This document shows, in pieces, positions 56,176 to 64,000 of a stretch of DNA of 64,000 nucleotides (position 1 is its first letter; each line of letters begins with the position of its first letter). The DNA comes from Quillaja saponaria (lineage: Eukaryota; Streptophyta; Magnoliopsida; Fabales; Quillajaceae), in contig CM055618.1 of assembly GCA_029379385.1 (NCBI GenBank), positions 3,110,134-3,174,133 of the forward strand, written 5' to 3'. The position numbers were made by a program, and so were the translations under genes. The notes under the pieces are model-generated. The model saw only the letters and a list, made by a program, of their open reading frames with translations, was not told the DNA's origin and ran no database searches.

Positions 56176-59100
56176 ATGGTTTCTTTTTTCTCAAAGAGTA
56201 AACAACTGGCAGTTGAAGAGCCACGATCCCCAAAAAAAAAAAAAAAGGGTTGATGATATTGGATGGTTGTATTTTGAAAGAATAGTTGGTAATCGTCAAC
56301 AAGTAATTTTTAATTTTTGAGGAAGGCAAATTAAGAGAGGATGTATTGCTCGAGGAAAACAATATTTAGCTAGAGGTTATCCAAATGTGACAAAGTGTGA
56401 GAAATATCCTTTGAAAATTTCTAAACAAGTGAGAGAAGAAACAAGAGAATAAAAAAATAAAATAAAAGAAGTAAGAGGTGAGATGAGGAAAAATTTAATG
56501 AGTGGGACAAAGAGGAGAGCCGAGATTAGAGAAGAAGATATTGATGACACAAATAATGAGATAAGCATACAGGAAAGGCAAAATTTTCAATATGCAATGA
56601 ATTTATAAATACATGATATACATATGACAGAGCAAGGATATAGGTAAGTTCCACATCCAATGATTAAGCCTACATGAACCTGAAATCTAACTTGCACTCA
56701 GAGTGTAAAAGAAGGTTTTGGAAAGTTTACTAGGAGAGAAAAATGCCCAAGTAGAGAAGAGATGGATCCAAGCATATATAGGTAACAATATTTTTACCAA
56801 CAAAAGTTGAAAAACATGTGAAATCCAAAAAAGTGGGCAAAGTCAGCAAAGCATGCTATTGGAAAGTTCTTTATTTATCAAAATATTGCTCCTAGCAAAG
56901 CATAAGGGTCATATTATTAGTGTATGATTGATAAAATTGTACGTGTAGGGGTTGGAGTTTAAGCGCCTACTCTTTATGAAATCAATGGTCCAATTTTGAA
57001 GGATGAGATAGAGGAATTAAGGAATACATTGATCAATTTAAAAAGAAATTAGAGGTTTATGGAGTGACTCTAATGTGTGATGGATAGACATCTATAACCT
57101 ATTTATCAATAACAAACATTTTGATTTATTATGACGGAAAGACAATTTTCCATAAATCAGTAAATACAACTAGGATTGATAAGGATGGTAATTATCTTTT
57201 TCAGTTAATGGATGAGATTGCTTAAGAGATTGGAGAGAAATATGTAATTCAAATCATCACAGATAATCAATCTTCAAACAAAAGGGTTGTAGAGTTATTG
57301 ATGGATAGAAGACTACATTTATATTGGACATCATGTGCTGCACATTCTCTTGATTTGGTATTACATGACTTTCTGAAATTCAAAAGTGTTTCACCTATTC
57401 TAGAGCAAGAAAAAATGTGTACAAATTTCATTTACAATCACAGAAAAGTTTTTCATTTGATGAGACAACATTGCATAGGTGAATTGATATGGCCAGCTCA
57501 AACAAGATTTGCCAGAAATTATATTACTCTTGAAAGTCTTTTACAACATAAAAATAGCTTACAAAGAATGATGACTTCAAATGAATGGGTAATGAGTGCA
57601 TCTAGTAAGGATCCAATTGGGAAGAAAGTTTGCCAAACTCTTATGGATTCTAAGTTTTGCGAAAGAGTTAAAAAAAATTGTTAGCATACATGCTCAAATT
57701 GCAAAAGTATTGAGAATGGTTGATGGAGAGAAATTAGCAACTATACCATATGTATGTGCAGCAATGACCAAAGCAAAGGAACAAATACAAGAAATTGCAC
57801 CAAATTCTTGTAAAATGTATATTGATAACATTGATTAGTGTTGTTAGAAGCAAATACTATCTCGTATTCATATAGTAGGTAAGTAATGAATATATATTCT
57901 TATTATGTATGATTTTTCTTATGACTTGATATTCTAAACATACATCTAACTTGTGTTATATTTCATTTTTGTTTAAACAAGATAGCATATTACTTGAATC
58001 CTGCATACCAATATAGTGAAAATATTAGGGATCAACCAGAATTGATAAATGCACTTAAATATGTGGTTAATAGAATTGAACCAAGTAGTACAATAACTTC
58101 TCATGCACTAGAAGAGGTAATAAAAAATGATCAACAATATTGAATCATATATATACTTGTTGCAAATTGAGAATTAACAATCTATTTGTTAATAGGTTAA
58201 AATTTTTCGAGAGGCCATGCATGGGTTTTCAAGTCTACTAGCTATTAAAGAAAGAGAAAAAACGGATCCAGATAACTTGATCTTATTTAATAACTTTATT
58301 TCATTAATACAATTTTTAGTTAATGGTATAATAATAATATATTTTTCACAGTTGAATAGTGATTTTTGTATAGAACAGATGCTCCAAATTTGAGAAAAAT
58401 TGTATTAAAGGTATTATCACAGACAAGTTCATCTAGTAGGTGTGAAAGAAATAGAAGTACATTTTCTCTTATTCACACAAAAGTACGTAACCGACTTAAC
58501 TATGAAAAATTAGAAAAACTTGTTTCTGCACAATACAACATGAGGTTAAAATTGAAGCATATTATAAAAGAGAAAAACCGGGAAAATGTTAATTTCAAAG
58601 TCATAGATTTAACTATAGTGTTTGAAGATAATGAAGGTCTTTCTGAATGGTTAGATGATCCTGAAGATATATTATTAGATTAATTTGATGGTAATGGCCA
58701 ACCAACTAGGCCAAATGCTTATTTAGCCACTTCTGCTAATCATTGGTCAGACACATAATATCAATCACAAACACATGGTATGAGAATGCAAACAAGAAGA
58801 ACCCAAATAACTGATGATGAAAAGTTTGAAAATTTAACGAGAGGATATTAACTTCGTTCTCGGCATATATTTGTTGATACTGAAGAATAAGATGATGATG
58901 ATAAAAGTAGTAGTGATAATAATGGTGATAGTGAAGAAGGAGGTAATAATGGAGGAGATGAAGGACAATGAAATAGAGGTGGAATTTCAGGTGGAGTATT
59001 CTTTACTGAAGAGCAACGATTTAATTATTATACTCAAAATACTGATCATAGGTACCAACCTTTGTGTGAAAATGAAAAGCGTTATGGTAGAAGGAAAAAA

Positions 59101-59575
59101 AATAAATAATGAAAGTCAAATGCAAAATGATGGAAATACAATGATGGTGGATGCTGAAAGTTTGACTTCAGAATTTTTCTCATTTTATTTGGGTGGAGCT
59201 AACATGCATATAAATGATTTTTTCACTTATAGTTTTAGCTATGGATATGGGTCTCAACCATCTAGATATGATGCTTATAATTTCAATTATAGTTCATTAT
59301 TCTCTAGTTATGGCTAAGATGCATCTTCCATATTTGATATACAATTATCATCTTCTCACTTTGATCATTTGACTACACAAACTTAGAATTCTAGATATAA
59401 TGTTAAAGATTTTTAGAAATATGTGAGAGAATATGAGACACATTTAAGTCATCACATTAGTTATGATGAGTATTGTAGCTCTGCTAAACAATACTATCAA
59501 TTTCTTCTTAAACAATTTCAATATTTTGAATATGTACCTGCTAGACACTCTTCAGCTAGTTGGATATGGTTGTAA
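56176..59575 (+). pseudogene. hAT transposase (BED, DUF659, hATC)
   Basis: Begins near 56176 with a BED-like zinc-finger region (GNRQQVIFNF, YLARGYPNVTKCEKYPLK), then KWAKSAKHAIGKFFIYQN near 56835 and APTLYEINGPILKDEIEELR near 56970. The DUF659 catalytic core shows VTLMCDG (about 57065), VIQIITDNQSSNKRVVELLM (about 57245-57305), HLYWTSCAAHSLDLVLHDFL, NFIYNHRKVFHLMRQHC and RFARNYITLESLLQHKNSLQ (57500-57570). Two further exons follow at about 57982-58117 and 58199-58265. The hATC dimerisation region, with NLRKIVLKVLSQTSSSSRCE then NRSTFSLIHTKVRNRLNY, ends at 58683. A repetitive D/N-rich tail continues to a stop at 59575. Stops (for example after the first Asp motif) interrupt it. Probable introns 57881-57981, 58118-58198. 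Confidence 0.87.
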
Positions 59576-61929
59576 TTTAATATTTTTCTTGAATTACTAT
59601 GTCTATGTTATGATCTTTACTTGGATATGTATTTATTAATACTCTATGTAGTAAATTATTCATATTAGATACTTACAATAACTATAATATGTGTTTTATT
59701 ATATGTTTTCATGCATTTCCTAAAAATTAGCGTTTCCATACTGTTTCTCAAATCGTTTTTATTTCCGAACTTGTCGAAATGGTCCCTCGAAACGAAACTT
59801 TGTTCCTTGCTTGGCGTTATGCCTCCAACCCACTTGGCCCTAGGGCACCAAGTCCTCTGTTTGCCAACAAAGTCGTGCTCTTGTAGGACGTCATGATTTC
59901 CTTTCTTCCTAGCGCTGCGTGTAATACTTCATCTAACTTAGACAATTTAATATGTAGGTTGATAGATTACTAAGTGATATACTTTTTGTATAGATTGGTG
60001 TATTAAGTGGTTAGACTTTGTTTAATTGATAGGAATAAAAGAATCACGCACTAAAAACATATTAGGATAAATGAATGCATAGAAACGTGTTTAATAAACA
60101 CTTGTGAGCAAACTTGAAACACTTAGAAATTTATTAGATCACCTATTCAGCAAATGCAAGTATAGTTCATAGAACTTGGTATATAGTAAGACTTGTTTGA
60201 CTAATATATATAGTGATTGCTATCCTAACTAGCTAGTGTACCTTAAGGTAGATGTTAATGGAAATAAAAATGTTAAAGAGACAAATTTAATAGAATGCAT
60301 GCATAAGTCTTTTAGAAATAATGTATATGTGTATGTGCATACAATTGTGCAATTTGTAATAATATAGTATATTACATGTATTAGTGATAAATTAAGGAAT
60401 GTTTGGTTAAGTGGGTATAAATGGGAAATGCCCAAATAAATTAATGCTAATATGGTATTAGTGAAGGGGCTTAATGAAAAAATTGTTCTTCACCATTATA
60501 ATCACATAGGCCATCTTTTTCAACCTCCATTTTTTATTTTCTAGAACTTAGAATCCTAGAGAGAGTAGAAAGAACATAGAGTGAGAGAGTCATTGCATGT
60601 AAGCCTTGCTAAGCCTAAAACTAAAATCTAACTTGATTAAAAGACTTAGCAGCTTAAGGAGATTACATTGCTTGCTTCATAAGCAACATCTGGGCAGAAT
60701 TGAAGAAATGGGTTTTTGGAATTTCTTTAGGTGGTAATTCAAGTGGTAGAAGAGTTATTAGAAGGAATTCATAGGGGACTTAAGAAGGAAGGAGGGAATA
60801 ACACTATTAGCATCAAAGGCTAGGTTTCTGGATAATCAAGTATGTGTTATATATTCTAGTTTAAATTCCTTTTTACTAAACAAAAGCTACTTCTACTTTT
60901 AGTCTCAATGACTGTTCCTATCAAGTGTTACATGAAATTCTAAATTTTTTGAAAAAATTCTGCTAAAAATGAAATTGTTGTCAACATGAATTTTGTACAT
61001 TGTTATGCATGTGTGGTGATATGTTGGCCCTAGAAGTGTCAGGACTCCAGAAGTGTCTAAACAACCTAGTTTCTAGATCCAGTAATTATGGATGCCTGTA
61101 GATTGATCTATATTTTGGAAAGGGCTAGCACTGATGACTGTTTATTCTTACATGCCATTGCTACTATGTGTGTTACTTAGAGTAGTATGAGGACTATACT
61201 TGCATAAATGAATACTGGTAGGTCAGGGGAGGTTACTATGAGGATGCTGATATTTTTTGATGTACATAGTCTAGGCATAGAGTAAAGCTTGTTTGAAATC
61301 AATGAAATCTTTAAGTTAAACTCTGTTTTGTAAAATGTCCTTGGTACAAGAGGCAAAACAAATGTTGAAATTACTCTTGTAAATATTTTGTCACTTTGTA
61401 TATAGCAATGAAAATGACTTTGAGATTGAGCCTTTTGAATCCAAATTGTGTCTTGCAGTTTATCTTGTTAACCAATTCATAAATCAAATCCTTATTAATT
61501 TAAATTGAACAAGGCAGGTTGATGTTTTAAGTCATCAAGTTATTACTTTGAAACAATTGAATGGTATAACTGATCTTTAAGTTGCTATTGTAAAACTGTT
61601 AGTTAACCAAGAGAAGCTCCTTTTATAAAGAAACCTTGTACAACCCTATTGAATGAGGAAGGAATCTAATGAAGCTAAATTAAATTGAAAGTGTTAAGAC
61701 ATAAGTAAATATATGCTAAGTTTTGTTACAATGAGTTCTAAGGACTAAAATATTAAAGTAAGTAAAGGTATACGTACAATCATTAAGGAATAAATATAAA
61801 AGAGAATTTTTTATTGATATTTCAAGAGTATCATTACAAGTTTGTAAGATAATACATAAATACAAGCTTTTACAACTACAGGTTTTCAATATATTATACA
61901 CAACAAGGTTGTCCAAGTATCTATGTACT
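59576..61929. other. Unassigned sequence, possible LTR
   Basis: 59710-59925 is a less AT-rich island with the near-palindrome cttggccctagggcaccaag at about 59839. Beyond it, 59926 (tgtaatacttcatc) to about 61440 has the texture of a plant gypsy LTR with intron-like boundaries, but no polymerase, matching end or target duplication was found. Listed only as unexplained. Minus-strand ORFs at 60229 and 61716 are not supported. Confidence 0.3.
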
Positions 61930-62427
61930 CTTATGGATTATTATTAGAGTAAGGTGCTATACTGTGGTGCCCTTTTCTCTGACTTGGTTGTGTATAACTT
62001 GCAATCCTCACATTGTGGCTACCTCTTACAAACTACTGCAGCCTTGAGCTTTCTATCTTCATGCTAGAATTCTCGAGACTTCACTGCCGTGGCGCCATAT
62101 CATGTACCACCGCGGCTCGATGCTCTTTGATTTGGTATTTTTTTCCTACTTCTTGGGCTCCACAGCTCTTAGGTGCCCCACGCCGTGGCGTTGCCTTCAA
62201 CTCTCCTTCTTTGTTAGGATTAGGCCATTGCTCAAGACACTTTAAAGAAAAATAATGAACTACTTTAGAAAAAGTACACATAATTGAAATAAAATACTCA
62301 TAATTCCTAAACAAACATAATTTGACTAAAATATAAATTCTAGTTGAAATCTAAGTCCAAACTTTGGGATTTAACACAACTTAGGACTCATAAGTGTAGT
62401 TAATAACTCCATTTCATAGAGTTATCA
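61930..62427 (-). repeat. Partial 3' LTR of Athila-type element C
   Basis: Ends gagttatca at 62427, as LTR A ends at 24141. U3 shows ccgtggcgcc (62089), ccgcggctc (62110), cacagctctta (62162) and ccgtggcgttg (62182). The remaining U5/R portion of the LTR is missing to the left, so the copy is truncated or of a diverged subfamily. It is in the same orientation as element A. A plus ORF at 62013-62255 runs through it and is not a gene. Confidence 0.65.
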
Positions 62428-63861
62428 TACCCCTAAACTTAACATTTTGCTAGTCCCCGAGCAAAAGCAAGAAAAGACAAAAGAAACCAAACCACAGTTA
62501 GACATATCAAATGTTGAACTAATTATTCTTCTAAAATCCTCAAAGTTCATTTCAATGACTTGACTCAAGATAAAATACAAATATAATTTTAGTTCATCAT
62601 GTTTGGTTGATTTCAATTGTGTGTGTAAGATCCCTTTATCAAGATTCTAGCAAATCCGGATAAGCTTATTTTAGACTGGACTACAAACTAGAATTAAACT
62701 CCTAAAAGTTAACATCTCCTTCCTCTCTCCACTAATGTAGGCTAACACTTAGTCAAAAATCAATAGGGCTTGATATAACTTGTAATGTGAGGCTAGGTTA
62801 AAGGTTAGATAAAAAGGAAATTTAAGCTTGCTACCCTAAGCACACTAACTCCACATAGGGTACCACTTACTTCCACTGCCTTTTGGTAGCTATTTGTCAC
62901 AAATTAGACTTTAAGTTTTATAGCCTGACTCTTATGGGACATAACTTTTCAATGTGTCCCACATTTTTCTCTTCCTCCTGTCAAACCTTTTGTTTGCAAA
63001 AGCAACACACCTCAAACTTATTTTTTTCACTGTGAAGAGGGGGTGAACAAAAACATCTATCTTGATTCACTTTTCTCCCAATTTGCTTATGTTTTCTCTT
63101 TGACAAAACTCATAGTCTTGTTATAAACTAAAAAAAATAATCATACTACAGTTCCTAGTATGATTAATGTGCTTAAAGTAACAAGGTGCAAATGATGTAT
63201 AAAAAAAAAAAAATTGGCTAACAATACATGGTTATAGGAAAGAATAGGCTTTAGACTCAAAGTGGGTGTTCTAAAGATAAAGTAAACCAAGGTAGGTAAG
63301 AAAAGATTAACCAGTCCAAAAAATGGCCAGGATTATTATTCTAACTAAGTTTCACCAAAGATTTCGCCTCAAGAGAAAATTAAAGCTAAGTTCACTCTAA
63401 TATAAACACTCTCTAAATGATACTGAAATCCTAAGTAAAAGAAACCATATATGCATGAGTGTATGAAATCCATCCTAATCACAATAAAAAGAAGAAAATT
63501 CATGCATTCAATCAAGAATCAACTTCAAAGAAACAAATAAGGTATTATCATGGGAATGGGGAACAATAATAACATAGTTGATATCTAGCTGAAGTAACAC
63601 TTAAACATGTAAACACTTGAGAAATTAAAGGTGAGTCACAAAATAAATAACATTAATATGTTAACATCCACAGTACATCCTAAAAACCACTAGACATAAC
63701 AAAACAAAACAAAATTAAAAAAAGGTTACAACTAAACAATTATTACAATTGAACAATTACACCCCCAACCTAACCTAAGTAATGTTCTCAATGCTTAAAA
63801 TAAAAACAAATCAAAGAAAGAAAGCAAAGAAAAGAAAAACTCCCTTTAATCCAAAAAGAAG
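62428..63861 (-). mobile_element. Element C 3' untranslated region with PPT
   Basis: Homologous to 24142-25550 of element A in the same order: a PPT-like gtttaggggta next to the LTR, ctctccactaatgtaggcta at 62735, acaaggtgcaaatgatgt at about 63181, and ttagactcaaagtgggt near 63251. The lengths are similar (1434 versus 1409 bp). No coding sequence. Confidence 0.75.
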
Positions 63862-64000
63862 TTAGGCTTCGGAATCATCCTCATCCTCGAAATCATGAGG
63901 TTGGAATGCAGTAGGTGAAACCAAAACTTAAGGGAAGGAACTCTGACACCTCCCCATGATCTCCAAATAAGCCTTTAGAAATGCATTGTTTTTTGGCAGA
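63862..64000 (-). pseudogene. Athila ORF2 C-terminus, element C (runs off the edge)
   Basis: On the minus strand a frame ends HDFEDEDDSEA then TAA at 63862-63864. The acidic tail and its position relative to the LTR match the ORF2 tail of element A (EEDIDIDFDD). An in-frame stop lies about 20 codons upstream, so the tail is broken or this is a frame shift. The rest of element C lies to the right of the window. Confidence 0.55.

Noticed and set aside
59711..59896. 61-codon ORF in the GC-richer island
   Set aside because: It has no recognisable family, and the frame is short enough to be chance.
1..64000. CRISPR array, tRNA or rRNA genes
   Set aside because: The only tandem repeats are microsatellites, an 86 bp duplication and a 268 bp triplet. 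No cloverleaf or rRNA sequence was recognised.

Overview
The window is AT-rich, intron-containing plant nuclear DNA, most likely from a eudicot. The evidence is GT-AG introns, two recognisable plant host genes, and a dense set of decayed plant transposons: Ty3/gypsy Athila-type and chromovirus-type, Ty1/copia-type LTR, RTE-type LINE, hAT, PIF/Harbinger, Helitron, CACTA-like and MITEs. I saw no tRNA, rRNA, CRISPR array or bacterial-type operon. The species cannot be told from the sequence.

Host genes. (1) 3994-6885 (+) holds the last six exons of a TOM1/TOM3-type multi-pass membrane protein. Its 5' exons are not recognisable in the window. (2) 48239-51691 (+) is a four-exon KNL2-like gene with a complete SANTA domain but no visible CENPC-k motif, which suggests the beta type of this centromere-assembly factor. 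Its probable promoter and 5' UTR lie at about 45440-48238. Both genes carry LINE debris in introns, and the TOM intron carries one with a twin-priming (5'-inverted) structure.

Layout. 1-3990: mostly unassigned, with one degenerate TIR element. 3994-6885: TOM-like gene. 8805-9846: hAT-like non-autonomous element. About 10490-14030: LTR-like non-coding DNA. 14624-14994: 371 bp MITE with a target-site duplication. 16212-18835: N-terminal half of a Helitron RepHel, interrupted by about 1.1 kb. 18926-20090: TIR element flanked by a 16 bp direct repeat. 20890-21868: broken chromovirus pol cut off by CACTA-like DNA. 22672-30610 (-): Athila-type element A (LTR, 3' region, ORF2, integrase, RNase H, RT). 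About 31100-33945 (+): RTE LINE. 34028-34746: older LTR fragment D. 34747-39762 (+): Athila-type element B (LTR, PBS, gag, protease, RT-RH). About 40600-45431 (-): PIF/Harbinger element with transposase and Myb/SANT-like ORFs. 45440-51700: KNL2-like gene. 52562-53490: hAT-like element. About 53960-55050: copia-like LTR. 55247-56060: three tandem repeats of about 268 bp. 56176-59575: hAT transposase. About 61930-64000 (-): a third Athila-type copy, C, running off the right edge.

Almost every transposon ORF carries stops or frameshifts, so this is mostly old heterochromatin-like filling around two live-looking genes. I found no convincing undescribed system. The most unusual signals are a reiterated, CpG-decaying CCGCGGC-type motif in the Athila LTRs and an ORF2 that is far better preserved than the pol genes next to it.
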